Assembly: GCF_014648695.1 (NCBI RefSeq) | Contig: NZ_BMRP01000010.1 | Location: 1 to 64,000 of the forward strand | Origin: Streptomyces albospinus | Lineage (GTDB): Bacteria; Actinomycetota; Actinomycetes; Streptomycetales; Streptomycetaceae | Length of the DNA stretch: 64,000 nucleotides | Direction: 5' to 3' | In this document: in pieces, positions 15,292-24,136 of the stretch | Position numbering within the stretch: position 1 is the stretch's first letter | Layout of the letters: every line of letters starts with the position of its first letter | Program-made: the position numbers and the translations under genes | Notes under the pieces: model-generated | What the model was told of the DNA's origin: nothing | The model's database searches: none | What the model saw: only the letters and a program-made list of their open reading frames with translations

Positions 15292-16677
15292 GTGAAAGAA
15301 GTGGATTCGGCGCCCATGGTTTCCGCGTCAGTGGGTCCCGCATCAGTAGTTCCCGCATCAGTGGTTCCCGCATCAGTGGTTCCCGCACCCTCTGAAGCTG
15401 AAGATTCCCTCGCCGGTGCGGCCCGGAGAGGAACGGACCGCGACATGGCTTCCGGTCGGCACCGCCCCTCCGGCACATCGCTGCCCGTCGCCCGGTTGCG
15501 CTGGGCCCTCAGCCTCTTCTTCGGGCTCGACGGTTTTGTCTTTGCCGGGTGGGTCGTACGCATCCCCGCGATCAAGGAGCAGATCCATGCATCGGCCGGC
15601 ATGCTCGGGCTCGCCCTGCTGGGCGTCTCGGTGGGCTCGGTCACGACGATGCTGCTGGCCGGGCGGCTGTGTCGGCGATACGGCAATCACCAGGTGACGG
15701 TGGTGACGGCGGCCATGCTGTCGTTATCCGTAGCCCTGCCCCCGCTGACCCGATCGGCCCTCCAACTCGGCCTGGTGCTCCTCGTCTTCGGGGTTGCCTA
15801 CGGCGGCTTGAACGTCGCCTTCAACGCTGCCGCTGTGGACCTGGCCGAGGTGATCGGGCGCCCGATCCTCCCGTCGTTCCATGCGGCCTTCAGCGCGGGC
15901 GGACTGGCGGGCGCGGGAATCGGCGGTGTCCTCGCCCCACACCTGGCCCCGCTGCCCCATCTGCTGCTCCTCACCGGGTCCGGACTCCTGACCACCGCGC
16001 TCGCAGGACGGGTGCTGTTGCGCGCCCCGACACCCGGTACCGGCGGGGGTGCGGCAGCCGCCCTCCGCAACAGCCGGGCGACGACGGGCCGGACCCGCCT
16101 GCTCATCACGGTGTACGGGCTGATCACCCTGTGCACCGCGTACGGTGAAGGCGCGCTGGCCGACTGGGGATCCCTGCACCTCGCACAAGATCTCGGCACC
16201 GGACCAGGCGTGGCGGCCTCCGGTTACGCGGGGTTCGCGCTCACCATGACACTCTCCCGGATGTCCGGCACCCGGCTCCTGGAGCGGCTGGGCAATACTC
16301 CCGTCCTGGTCACCGGTGCTGTCGTCGCTGCGGTGGGGATGCTGTGCGGAGCCCTGTCACCGCAGACCTGGCTGGTGTTCACGGGTTATGCCCTGACCGG
16401 GCTCGGTCTCGCCAACGTCTTCCCCATCGCGATCAGCAGCGCCGGGGCGCTGGGGGGCGCCGGCGGTGTGGCCACCGCGTCGGCCCTGGGCTACTCCGGA
16501 ATCCTGCTCGGACCGCCGTCGATCGGGTTCCTCGCCGAGGAGTTCGGGCTGCCGGCCGCGCTGACCACGATCGCCGGACTCGCCGCCCTGGCAGCGCTTC
16601 TCGGCTGTGCAGTGCACCGCGCCCGGCGGCGAGGCGCCGGGTCGGACACACTCGGCACCATGCCTCCGCTCGACTGA
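15292..16677 (+). CDS. Major facilitator superfamily transporter
   Basis: A 461-residue protein from the GTG at 15292, chosen because GAGG lies nine bases upstream; ATGs at 15316 and 15445 are alternatives, and the first membrane segment (LSLFFGLDGFVFAGWVVRIP) begins only near residue 65. Twelve hydrophobic segments follow, with the MFS loop-2/3 motif as AGRLCRRYGNHQ. YGLITLCTAYGEGALADWG opens the second half. If the early start is right, the cytoplasmic N-terminus includes a VVPAS repeat made by a 15-bp tandem array. It resembles MFS proteins of the fucose-permease-like/putative efflux group. Substrate unknown; apparently monocistronic. Confidence 0.85.
   Translation: MKEVDSAPMVSASVGPASVVPASVVPASVVPAPSEAEDSLAGAARRGTDRDMASGRHRPSGTSLPVARLRWALSLFFGLDGFVFAGWVVRIPAIKEQIHASAGMLGLALLGVSVGSVTTMLLAGRLCRRYGNHQVTVVTAAMLSLSVALPPLTRSALQLGLVLLVFGVAYGGLNVAFNAAAVDLAEVIGRPILPSFHAAFSAGGLAGAGIGGVLAPHLAPLPHLLLLTGSGLLTTALAGRVLLRAPTPGTGGGAAAALRNSRATTGRTRLLITVYGLITLCTAYGEGALADWGSLHLAQDLGTGPGVAASGYAGFALTMTLSRMSGTRLLERLGNTPVLVTGAVVAAVGMLCGALSPQTWLVFTGYALTGLGLANVFPIAISSAGALGGAGGVATASALGYSGILLGPPSIGFLAEEFGLPAALTTIAGLAALAALLGCAVHRARRRGAGSDTLGTMPPLD
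15325..15384 (+). repeat. 15-bp tandem repeat (GCATCAGTGGTTCCC), four copies
   Basis: Four tandem copies with two substitutions in the first two units, in frame with the MFS gene, where they would encode repeated VVPAS. If translation starts at 15445 instead, the array is in the leader region. Confidence 0.85.
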
Positions 16678-16900
16678 CGGCCCTTCACCGGGAGAGTCGG
16701 TCTCGACGACTCATCAGGACGCGTCACGCCGGGTGCCCGGTCCGCCGCAGGTCTCGGCGTGTTCCGTCCGCACAGGCCATCCGCTGCGCTCTCCACATGA
16801 TCTTCCGGCCGGCGGCGGCGCGTTACCCATGCCGTCCGCCGGGCCGCCGCGCCCTGGGAGCGAGACCGACCGGGACGCCGGCGGGGGCGGGAGACGGGGC

Positions 16901-17332
16901 TCAGGGGTGCATGCGGGCGCCCTTGAGCACCCTGTCGACCGCGTTGCGGGGTCCGTGGACGGCGAGCCCCACCAGATCCAGCTGGTCCTTCGGCACGGCC
17001 CGTACAGCCGCGCGGTTGTCATGGTCGTTGCCGGTGGCGAAGAGGTCGGAGGTGAACACCGACCGGGGAAGCGAGCGGGACAGGGCGCGGCCGTGGGCGG
17101 CGGTCAGTGTCTCCTTCGTGCCCTCGAAGGCCAGGACGGGCTGGCGGAACATCGGCAGGTACGCGGTGCCGTCGGCGTCGGCATACGGTTCGCCGATCAC
17201 TTCAGGAAGCTCCGTGCCGAGCCCGCTGACCAGGAACGCGGTCACGTTCAGCCGCTGCCAGGGCGCCAGGTCCTCACGCAGCAGAACGGCGATCTTGGTG
17301 TCGAAACGTACGGGAGTGGTCTCGGTCGTCAT
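16901..17332 (-). CDS. DUF2000 family protein
   Basis: A 143-residue cytosolic protein with the DUF2000 pattern: an N-terminal KIAVLLREDLAPWQRLNVTAFLVSG, the central FRQPVLAFEGT, and a late ATGNDHDNRAAVRAVPKDQLDLVG with the conserved N-x-x-A-V/R stretch. The family has a peptidyl-tRNA-hydrolase-like (PTH2-type) fold; its biochemical role is not established. It lies divergent from an AraC regulator with starts about 50 bp apart, a common pairing, suggesting the AraC protein controls it. Confidence 0.8.
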   Translation of the reverse strand: MTTETTPVRFDTKIAVLLREDLAPWQRLNVTAFLVSGLGTELPEVIGEPYADADGTAYLPMFRQPVLAFEGTKETLTAAHGRALSRSLPRSVFTSDLFATGNDHDNRAAVRAVPKDQLDLVGLAVHGPRNAVDRVLKGARMHP

Positions 17333-17382
17333 GACTCCGAGCCTGCCGAACGCGCCGCCGGACCGTCTTGTACCTTCCTTGC

Positions 17383-18231
17383 ATGGACTGCCGGCAGGAG
17401 ATTTCCGCGTGGCGCCCGCAGGTACCGGGTGTCGTCGAGGTCTTCCATGCCCACTTCACCGACCACGCATACCCGATGCACGTGCACGACGTGTGGACGT
17501 TGCTGATCGTCGACGACGGTGCGGTGCGCTACGACCTGAACCGCCGCGAGCGCTGCACCCCGCACGACACGGTCTCCCTTCTTCCGCCGCAGGTACCGCA
17601 CAACGGCTCACCCGCCACCTCGCAGGGCTTCCGCAAGCGGGTGCTCTACCTCGACCTGACGCAGCTGGACGAGAGCTTCATCGGCCCGGCAGTGGACGGC
17701 CCCGACCTGGTCGACCCGCTTCTGCGCCGGCGCGTCGGGCAGCTGCACTCGGCCCTGGCGCACCGGGGCGACGAGCTGGAAGCGGAGAGCCGCCTCGCCC
17801 TGATCGGCGAACGGCTGCGCGGTCATCTGCGGCCCCGGCTCGTCACCCAGGCACCACGGACCCGCCGCGGCCTGGCCCACAGTCTGCGGGAACTCCTCGA
17901 CGAACGGCTGCTCCAGGGCATCACGCTGGAGGAGGCGGCGCAGCTGGTGCACGCCCACCCTGCGCACCTCGTGCGGACTTTCAGCGGTGCGTTCGGTATC
18001 GCTCCCCATCAGTACCTGATGGCCCGCCGTATCGACCGGGCCCGACGGCTGCTCCTCGACGGCCGGCCGCCCGCGGAGGTGGCGACCGCGGTGGGCTTCC
18101 ACGATCAGTCGCACCTCACCCGGCATTTCAAGCGGCATGTGGGCATCACCCCCGGGCGCTACGCCCGTAAGGCCCCTGCCCTGGGACGAAGCCCCGCGCG
18201 AGGACCTCAGTCACAGCCCGGAATGGCATGA
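17383..18231 (+). CDS. AraC-family regulator with N-terminal cupin domain
   Basis: A 282-residue protein. Residues ~15-95 form an AraC-binding cupin domain (FTDHAYPMHVHDVWTLLIV, LLPPQVPHNG). Residues ~170-265 carry two helix-turn-helix motifs: ITLEEAAQLVHAHPAHLVRTF and PAEVATAVGFHDQSHLTRHFK, followed by the AraC signature ending GITPGRYAR. The ATG at 17383 has no ribosome site; TACCTT (17371-17376) is a -10 box seven bases away from the start point on ATG, so the message is probably leaderless. Divergent from the DUF2000 gene, its likely target. Inducer unknown. Confidence 0.9.
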   Translation: MDCRQEISAWRPQVPGVVEVFHAHFTDHAYPMHVHDVWTLLIVDDGAVRYDLNRRERCTPHDTVSLLPPQVPHNGSPATSQGFRKRVLYLDLTQLDESFIGPAVDGPDLVDPLLRRRVGQLHSALAHRGDELEAESRLALIGERLRGHLRPRLVTQAPRTRRGLAHSLRELLDERLLQGITLEEAAQLVHAHPAHLVRTFSGAFGIAPHQYLMARRIDRARRLLLDGRPPAEVATAVGFHDQSHLTRHFKRHVGITPGRYARKAPALGRSPARGPQSQPGMA

Positions 18232-18323
18232 ACGAGATGACGGGCGCGACGGCATGATGGGCATGTCCGTGTGAGGCAGGGGGTGCCGGACAGAGCGGGG
18301 CAGCCGTGTGCGGTGGGTCGGTG

Positions 18324-18404
18324 CTACCGCCGGTCGGTGGTCAGTCCGGCTGAGAGCGCTGTGGCCGCGGCGATCGTGGGGATCGTCAACTTCGAAGGCG
18401 CCAT
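18324..18404 (-). pseudogene. Possible truncated secreted-protein ORF (signal peptide only)
   Basis: A 26-codon frame with a good ribosome-like GGGGAA reads MAPSKLTIPTIAAATALSAG and stops shortly after a signal-peptide-like core. It could be the 5' remnant of a secreted-protein gene or chance. The rest of 18232-18548 (317 bp between convergent genes) shows nothing else. Confidence 0.25.
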
Positions 18405-18548
18405 TGCGTGTTCCCCGTTTCTCGTTGCATGTGCCGTCGGATGAACAGGCACTGGCCGACTGTCTGGCAGCGGGGAGGACGGGTGCCGCGTGGCTTCACG
18501 ATGCCTCGACAAGCGGAGCTGATGGTGCTTCCCCCGGGGCGACCGGGG

Positions 18549-19388
18549 CTATGCGCCGTTCCAGAGCGCGGTCACCGTCCGGGCGAGCGCGCGGCCCTGG
18601 GCGAAACCGGCGTGACCGGACGGTGTTCGCGTGGTCGGGACCAGCGGGTCCGTGCCGAAGGCGGCGCGAGCGGCCTCGTCGGGGGTGATGACCTCGATAC
18701 GGCCGTGCTCGGCGATGGCCGCGGCGTCGGCCTCCAGCACCGGGTCGGGCATCGGGGCGATGACCAGGACGCGGGAGTGGCCGGCCGCGAGGTCGAGGTT
18801 GGTGAGCGAGCGGATGCCTCCGTCGATGTACCGGGCGTCGCCGATCGTCACCGGGGGCCAGACGCCGGGGACCGCACAGCTCGCGGCCACCGCGCTGACC
18901 AGGGAGACGCCCGAGGCGCGGTCGAAGCGTCGGGTCTCACCCGTGGAAGCGTCCAACGCGATGATGTCGAGGGGGCGTTCCGGCCAGGAGTGGGACGGCA
19001 ACCGGGCCTCGATGACGGCCAGGCGGTCGGGCTCCGGGACGGTGTCGGCGGCCAGCGCCATCTCGCCCATGCGCCGGCGTCGTTCCCTGGGGTCGAAGAC
19101 CTCCGTGTCGAGCTTTTCGCCGAACTCGAAGAGTTCTGTGAGCGCTCCCTCCCGGGGCTGCAACTCGCGGCTCTGGAGGGCCGGTTCGACCTGGGTGCGG
19201 TAGAGCGCGGCCAGCGGGGCGCCGCTGGCTATCTGCGCGGCGACCACCGAACCCGCCGAGGTGCCGAGCAGGTATTCCGCGTCGCCGACCTGGGCCCCGG
19301 CGTCGGCGAGGCCGGCCAGTACGCCCGTCATCCAGGCGATTCCGGCCACGCCGCCGCCTCCGAGTACCAGTGCGCGTTCGTTCGCCAT
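18549..19388 (-). CDS. Patatin-like phospholipase family protein
   Basis: A 279-residue cytosolic protein. The glycine-rich oxyanion loop GGGGVAG (residues 10-16), nucleophile motif GTSAG (Ser44) and the DGG motif with Asp189 provide the full patatin Ser-Asp dyad. GGAGG precedes the ATG. The fold hydrolyses acyl ester bonds of phospholipids or other lipids; bacterial members are often uncharacterised. It lies between convergent and parallel genes with no obvious operon partner; the LysR gene upstream reads the same way but is ~195 bp distant. Confidence 0.88.
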   Translation of the reverse strand: MANERALVLGGGGVAGIAWMTGVLAGLADAGAQVGDAEYLLGTSAGSVVAAQIASGAPLAALYRTQVEPALQSRELQPREGALTELFEFGEKLDTEVFDPRERRRRMGEMALAADTVPEPDRLAVIEARLPSHSWPERPLDIIALDASTGETRRFDRASGVSLVSAVAASCAVPGVWPPVTIGDARYIDGGIRSLTNLDLAAGHSRVLVIAPMPDPVLEADAAAIAEHGRIEVITPDEAARAAFGTDPLVPTTRTPSGHAGFAQGRALARTVTALWNGA

Positions 19389-19583
19389 GTGTGCCTCCAG
19401 GTCTGTTGATCAACGGTCCGACTCCGTCTCAAATTCCCTGGTGGGCGGGGATATTCCCGAGGGATTCGGGGAGGGGTCGGGGTAGCCGGTGCCGGGTGAT
19501 GCCCACGCTGAGTCGTGCCGGGTGACGTATGACGGGTGGCGGGAAAGCGGTGTGGGCCGCACCGGCGAAGCCGCCCTCTCCTC

Positions 19584-20552
19584 TCAGAGCGACGGCTGTG
19601 CCGCGTCCGGATGCCGTTGCCGCCAGCGCGCGTATGCGGGGCTGGCGGCGCAGACCTTGAGGTAGCCGTCGCGGACGCGCCGGAGCAGCGCCTCGCTGTG
19701 CCCGGCGAGTGGGCCGTCGCGGTGCCAGGCAAGAACGTGGCGATACCACAGAGGGTTGCCGGCCAGCGGGCGTACGGCGATGCCCGGCACGTCGATGAAG
19801 GTGGCCTGGCACAGGCTCACGGCCAGGCCCGCGCGGACGATCTCGATCAGCTGCCGCCCCTCGGCCTCGTAGGGAATTCGGGGGTGACGGATGGTCAGGG
19901 AGAGGACGGATGACCAGTACTCGCGGGTGCGGTCGCTGTCCGGGCGGGGCGCGGCCCAGTCCTCCTCGGCGAGCCGGGCCAGACTCACCTCCTCCAGGGC
20001 GGCCAGGGGATGGCCGGCGGGCAGCAGCGCGAAGACGGGCTCCGTGACGAGTGGGTGCAGGACCACGCCGTGGCGGGGCGCCGGATCCTGGCCGGGGTGG
20101 TTGCCGAGGACCGCGGCCTCCAGGCGGCCGGCGCAGAGATCGTCCAGGAGGGGGCCGGGGGCGTACTGGCAGCGTGCGGTCACTTCGCTCGATGCGGGGA
20201 GCAACTCCCGTATGGCGAGCAGGAGATGGCCGAGGAGTGGGGCTCCTACCGAGCCGACGCGTACGCGGGTGGGTGCCGCGGTGGGACGCGTGGCGCGATC
20301 GGTGTCGACGAGGAGTTGGTCGACTCCCGGAAGGATGGCGCGGGCGCGGGACAGTACCAGCTCACCGAGCGGCGTCGGTGAGGTGCCCGCCCGTCTGCGG
20401 TCGAACAGCGCGCCGCCCAGGAGGGTTTCGATCCGCCGTAGTTGGGCGCTCAGGCCGGGCTGGGTCGTCCTCAGCGCTGCGGCGGCCCGGGTGAGGCTGC
20501 CGGCCTCGGCGATGGCGCACACCACCCGCAGGTGCCGAATCTCCAGATCCAT
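19584..20552 (-). CDS. LysR-family regulator
   Basis: A 322-residue protein with the LysR N-terminal winged helix at residues 1-60 (MDLEIRHLRVVCAIAEAGSL, TRAAAALRTTQPGLSAQLRR) and a two-lobe periplasmic-binding-like effector domain (RVRVGSVGAPLLGHLL onward). The start is fixed at 20552 by the domain boundary; the longer open frame upstream runs into the divergent gene. It is divergent from the secreted metalloprotease, with a perfect 14-bp palindrome in the shared promoter region, so it likely activates or represses that gene. Effector unknown. Confidence 0.9.
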   Translation of the reverse strand: MDLEIRHLRVVCAIAEAGSLTRAAAALRTTQPGLSAQLRRIETLLGGALFDRRRAGTSPTPLGELVLSRARAILPGVDQLLVDTDRATRPTAAPTRVRVGSVGAPLLGHLLLAIRELLPASSEVTARCQYAPGPLLDDLCAGRLEAAVLGNHPGQDPAPRHGVVLHPLVTEPVFALLPAGHPLAALEEVSLARLAEEDWAAPRPDSDRTREYWSSVLSLTIRHPRIPYEAEGRQLIEIVRAGLAVSLCQATFIDVPGIAVRPLAGNPLWYRHVLAWHRDGPLAGHSEALLRRVRDGYLKVCAASPAYARWRQRHPDAAQPSL

Positions 20553-20611
20553 GGCGCGGATGTTATGGACCGGCGGGAGGTTCCTTACAGGGCCGGCGCC
20601 CCTCAGTCTTA

Positions 20612-20625
20612 TGTGACATGTCACA
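20612..20625. promoter_or_regulatory. Palindrome TGTGACATGTCACA between LysR and protease genes
   Basis: A perfect 14-bp palindrome 28 bp before the protease start. It is a candidate LysR site (it includes a T-N-A type dyad) or a site for another global regulator. Confidence 0.5.
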
Positions 20626-20652
20626 CGTCGTTCAGATGGAGGTTCACGCCCT

Positions 20653-21936
20653 ATGAAGCTCTTGCGGTTTGTCGCCGGCGGTAGGCGTGCGGCGCTGATA
20701 TCGGGGGTGCTCGCCGTCCTGCTGCCGGCTCTTGTCGGGATCCCGTCCGCCCAGGCATCCCTCGCATCCAGGGCGGCGGGAGGTCCCGACGCAGCAGGGA
20801 GTTCCCACACGGCCGACGGTCGCAAGGCGGCGGACAGGCCGAAGGCGGGAGACCGTGCGGACGCCTGTGCGCTGCCGGGGCGCACCGGTTGGACGGACGA
20901 GGGCCACCGCACCGACTACTCCGTCTTCCAGCGACCCGCCGGGACCATCAGGGTCGGCATGATCTTCGTGGACTTCCCGGACGCCCCCGCAACCGAGTCC
21001 CCGGCCGACGACGCGGCTCAGATCACGCCCGGCGCGGACTGGGTGTGGCGGTCGTCGTACGGCAAGGCATGGCTGGCCATCACCCAGCATCGGCGCTGGG
21101 TGCGGATGCCCCACAAGTCCACGGACTACCACTTCCAGCGCGGCTTCAGCCACGAGACGCACGAGGCGTACATCAAGGACGCGGTGGCCGCCGCGGATCC
21201 GGAGGTGGACTTCTCCCGGTACGACATGGTGTACGTGGTGGCGACCAGGAACGCTCCGGCCATCTCCTTCACGCCGACGTATGTGTACGAGCCGGGTACG
21301 AAGGGTGTTGTCGCCGACGGCAAGCGCATCAAGTGGGCCGTCACCTTCGGTCAGGACATGTGGCACTGGGGGCCCAAACTGGTCGGCCACGAGACCGCGC
21401 ACACCTTCGGGTTGCCCGACCTGTACGCCTTCGACGCGGGCAGCGACACCCACCGCTTCGTCGGCGGCTGGGATGTGATGGGCCTGATCAGCGGGGCCGG
21501 GCCGCAGTACTTCGGCTGGGAGTCGTGGAAGCTCGGCTGGACCGGCGACAGCCAGGTCGTCTGCCGGGCGTCGGCGGGCAGTGACACCGTCCGGCTCTCC
21601 GCCGTCGAGTACGGCGGCGGCACGAAACTGGCCGTGGTCCGCACCGGTCCGACGACGGCGTATGTGGTCGAGTCCAGGCGGGCGGCGCTCGCGGACACCG
21701 GGCTGTGTGCGACCGGGGCACTCGTCTACAAGGTCGACTCGTCCGTCGAGACCGGCAAGGGCCCGATCCGGGTCATGGACGCCCACCCCGGCACCACCCC
21801 GCCGAGCGGATGCCGGCCCCTGGACGATGCGCCCTACAAGGCCGGCCAGTCGTTCACCGACGCGGGCGCGGGGGTGCGGATCGACGTGCTGAGCGCGGAC
21901 GGCCACTCGGACACCGTACGCATCACCAAGACGTAA
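20653..21936 (+). CDS. Secreted M6-like zinc metalloprotease
   Basis: A 427-residue exported protein with a signal peptide (MKLLRFVAGGRRAAL, core ISGVLAVLLPALVG, cleavage near SAQAS). The zinc site HETAHTFGLPD (around residue 245) and a downstream GGWDVMG resembling a Met-turn match M6 (immune inhibitor A-like) proteases. RVGMIFVDFPDAP and HRRWVRMP are also typical of this secreted actinobacterial group. GGAGG ribosome site. It is divergent from a LysR gene and ends at a strong hairpin. An extracellular protein-degrading role fits the neighbouring peptide importer, but no shared regulation is visible. Confidence 0.85.
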   Translation: MKLLRFVAGGRRAALISGVLAVLLPALVGIPSAQASLASRAAGGPDAAGSSHTADGRKAADRPKAGDRADACALPGRTGWTDEGHRTDYSVFQRPAGTIRVGMIFVDFPDAPATESPADDAAQITPGADWVWRSSYGKAWLAITQHRRWVRMPHKSTDYHFQRGFSHETHEAYIKDAVAAADPEVDFSRYDMVYVVATRNAPAISFTPTYVYEPGTKGVVADGKRIKWAVTFGQDMWHWGPKLVGHETAHTFGLPDLYAFDAGSDTHRFVGGWDVMGLISGAGPQYFGWESWKLGWTGDSQVVCRASAGSDTVRLSAVEYGGGTKLAVVRTGPTTAYVVESRRAALADTGLCATGALVYKVDSSVETGKGPIRVMDAHPGTTPPSGCRPLDDAPYKAGQSFTDAGAGVRIDVLSADGHSDTVRITKT

Positions 21937-21951
21937 CCCGCCCGGTACGTC

Positions 21952-21999
21952 ACGTGGTGGTGCCCTGGAGCGGCTTGCGGCTCCAGGGCACCACCACGT
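21952..21999. terminator. Bidirectional terminator, 20-bp perfect stem
   Basis: Left arm ACGTGGTGGTGCCCTGGAGC (21952-21971), 8-nt loop, right arm 21980-21999 as its exact complement. It separates the convergent protease and dppF genes. Confidence 0.88.
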
Positions 22000-22016
22000 C
22001 CGCCGGCTTCGGCGGG

Positions 22017-23078
22017 TCAGGCCGGCTCGGGGAAGTGGCAGGCGACGCGGCGTCCGGTCGCGGGCACCGTGTCCGTCAGGACCGGGGCCTCGGTCCGGCA
22101 GCGGGCCTGGGCCTTGGGACAGCGCGGATGGAAGGTGCAGCCGGGCGGGGGTGCGGCAGGACGACCGGGGTCTCCCCTGCTCGAACGAAGCTGAGAGCTG
22201 GGGGAAGGTTCGCCGAGCAGCGTGATGCGCTCCCGGGTCCGTTCGGCGACCGGGTCGGGCAGCGGTACGGCGGACAGCAGCGCCCGGGTGTAGGGATGCG
22301 CGGGGGCCGTGTACACCTGGTGCTTCGGCCCGATCTCGACGATGCGGCCCAGGTACATCACGGCGACCCGGTCGCAGACCCGCTTGACCACCGACAGGTC
22401 GTGCGCGATGAAGAGATAGGCGAGGCCGAGTTCGTTCCGCAGGCGTTCCATGAGGTTGACGATCTGTGCCTGTACGGAGACGTCGAGTGCGGAGACCGGT
22501 TCGTCCGCGATGATCAGGCGGGGGCGGGTGGCCAGGGCGCGGGCGATGCCGATGCGCTGGGCCTGCCCACCGGAGAACTCGTGCGGATAGCGGTCGAGGT
22601 GCTCGGGGATGAGCCCGACCAGTTCCATGAGTTCGGCGGCCCGGCAGCGCGCGTCGGCCGCCGAACTGCCCTGCACCAGCAGGGGGTCGGAGATGATCCT
22701 GGCCACGGTCTGGCGGGGGTTGAGGGACGAGTACGGATCCTGGAAGACCATCTGGAGGTGGCGGCGCAGCGGGCGCAGCTCCCGAGGGCCGAGGTGGCTG
22801 ATGTCCCGTCCGCCGAAGGTGATCGAGCCGCTTGTCGGCTCCAGGAGGCGCACGATCATGCGGCCGGTGGTGGTCTTGCCGCAGCCCGACTCCCCGACCA
22901 GACCGAGGGTTTCGCCCGCCGCGACCTCGAAGCGCACGCCGTCGACGGCCCGGACCGGAGCCGTCCGGCCGCGCTTGCCGGGGAAGGTCTTGGTCACGTC
23001 GTGGACGGCGAGCAGCGGTGCCGCGTCCTGGCGTGGTGAGCCGGCGGCCGCGGGAGGGGAGGTGCTGGTCGACGTCAT
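22017..23078 (-). CDS. dppF: Peptide ABC transporter ATP-binding protein (DppF/OppF type)
   Basis: A 353-residue ATPase, the last gene of a five-gene importer operon. Walker A GESGCGKTT, signature FSGGQAQR and Walker B LIIADEPVSALD are intact, and it has the oligopeptide-type C-terminus with PGCTFHPRCPKAQ. Its ATG overlaps the dppD stop (ATGA), showing coupling. An odd feature is an extra segment around residues 292-307 (PSPSSQLRSSRGDPGR) just before the C-terminal Cys-rich motif; the DNA there is a hairpin-forming sequence of a type found scattered in Streptomyces genomes, so the protein seems to have absorbed a repeat insertion in frame. It works with DppD at the membrane to power DppB/DppC. 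Confidence 0.88.
   Translation of the reverse strand: MTSTSTSPPAAAGSPRQDAAPLLAVHDVTKTFPGKRGRTAPVRAVDGVRFEVAAGETLGLVGESGCGKTTTGRMIVRLLEPTSGSITFGGRDISHLGPRELRPLRRHLQMVFQDPYSSLNPRQTVARIISDPLLVQGSSAADARCRAAELMELVGLIPEHLDRYPHEFSGGQAQRIGIARALATRPRLIIADEPVSALDVSVQAQIVNLMERLRNELGLAYLFIAHDLSVVKRVCDRVAVMYLGRIVEIGPKHQVYTAPAHPYTRALLSAVPLPDPVAERTRERITLLGEPSPSSQLRSSRGDPGRPAAPPPGCTFHPRCPKAQARCRTEAPVLTDTVPATGRRVACHFPEPA
22168..22206. repeat. Interspersed hairpin repeat inserted in dppF
   Basis: On the minus strand it reads CCCCCAGCTCTCAGCTTCGT then TCGAGCAGGGGAGACCCC; the arms CCCC-GCTC and GAGC-GGGG can pair around a loop. I recognise this as resembling a short sequence frequent in Streptomyces intergenic DNA; here it lies inside a coding region and keeps the frame. 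Confidence 0.6.
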
Positions 23079-24136
23079 GGGGAAGTGGCCTTTCGGATCT
23101 GGTCCGGGTGCTCGGGACGTGGGCGCCCGGGTGCGGTGGCCGGGCCGAGGGGCAGGTGGCAGGCGACCGTGTGGCTGCCGGAGGTGGTGGCCATGCGGGG
23201 TCTGAGGTGTGCGCAGCGCTCCCGGTCCTCCTCGACGGCGGCTGCCGCACGTGGGCAGCGGGGCGCGAAGGCGCAGCCCGGGGCGGGGGTGAGCAGCGAG
23301 GGCGGGCTGCCGGGAACCGCGCGCAGCGGGGTGTCCTCGGGGTCGTCGAGCCGGGGGAGCGAGTCGAGCAGACCACGTGTGTAGGGGTGGGCCGGAGAGG
23401 CGAACACGGCGTCCACCGGGGCCTGTTCGGCAGCCCGGCCGCCGTACATGACCAGGACGTCGTGGGCGACCCGGGCCACCACGCCGAGGTCATGGGTGAT
23501 CATGGCGACGGCGAGGGAGCGTTCCTCCTGGAGCCGGGCGATCAGCTCCAGTATCTGGGCCTGGACGGTGACGTCCAGGGCGGTCGTCGGCTCGTCGGCG
23601 ATGAGGAGATCGGGCTCGCAGACCAGGGCCATGGCGATCATCACCCGCTGCCGCATACCGCCGGAGAACTGGTGCGGGTATGCGCCGGCCCGGCGCCGCG
23701 GCTCCGGGATCCCGACCTCGGCGAGCATGTCGATGGCCCGGCTCCGGGCGGCGGAGCGGCGCGAGCCGAAGTGCACCCGGTGGTGTTCGGCTATCTGCTC
23801 GCCGACCGTGTAGTAGGGGTGGAGGCTGGAGAGCGGGTCCTGGAAGACCATCGCCATCCGGCGGCCACGCAGCCGGCTCAGGTCGCGCTCGGCGAGCCCG
23901 ACCAGCTGCCGGCCGTCCAGGACGACCGAGCCGGTGACCTCGGCCCCGTTGTGCAGCCCCATCACGGCCAGCGATGTGACGGACTTGCCGGAGCCGGACT
24001 CCCCGACGATGCCGAGGGTCCGGCCGCGGTGGATGTCGAAGGAGAGCGCGTCGACGGCCCGCACGGGGCCGTCCTTGGTGGCGAACGTCACCGTCAAGTC
24101 CCTTACGGACAACAGGGGTTCGGTGTCTGCGGGCAT
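23075..24136 (-). CDS. dppD: Peptide ABC transporter ATP-binding protein (DppD/OppD type)
   Basis: A 353-residue ATPase with Walker A GESGSGKS, signature FSGGMRQR, Walker B LLIADEPTTALD and the family's C-terminal Cys motif (PGCAFAPRCPRA). This is the D-type partner of DppF. The ATG at 24136 overlaps the dppB stop by one base (TGATG), and its own stop overlaps the dppF start, so translation is coupled. The order is binding protein, C, B, D, F on the minus strand. The operon is divergent from the hydroxyproline genes, which suggests that imported peptides contain hydroxyproline. Confidence 0.9.
   Translation of the reverse strand: MPADTEPLLSVRDLTVTFATKDGPVRAVDALSFDIHRGRTLGIVGESGSGKSVTSLAVMGLHNGAEVTGSVVLDGRQLVGLAERDLSRLRGRRMAMVFQDPLSSLHPYYTVGEQIAEHHRVHFGSRRSAARSRAIDMLAEVGIPEPRRRAGAYPHQFSGGMRQRVMIAMALVCEPDLLIADEPTTALDVTVQAQILELIARLQEERSLAVAMITHDLGVVARVAHDVLVMYGGRAAEQAPVDAVFASPAHPYTRGLLDSLPRLDDPEDTPLRAVPGSPPSLLTPAPGCAFAPRCPRAAAAVEEDRERCAHLRPRMATTSGSHTVACHLPLGPATAPGRPRPEHPDQIRKATSP

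Noticed and set aside
20644..23493. 949-codon minus-strand frame across the metalloprotease and dppD/dppF
   Set aside because: It overlaps clear genes on both strands, is low-complexity, and has no family features.
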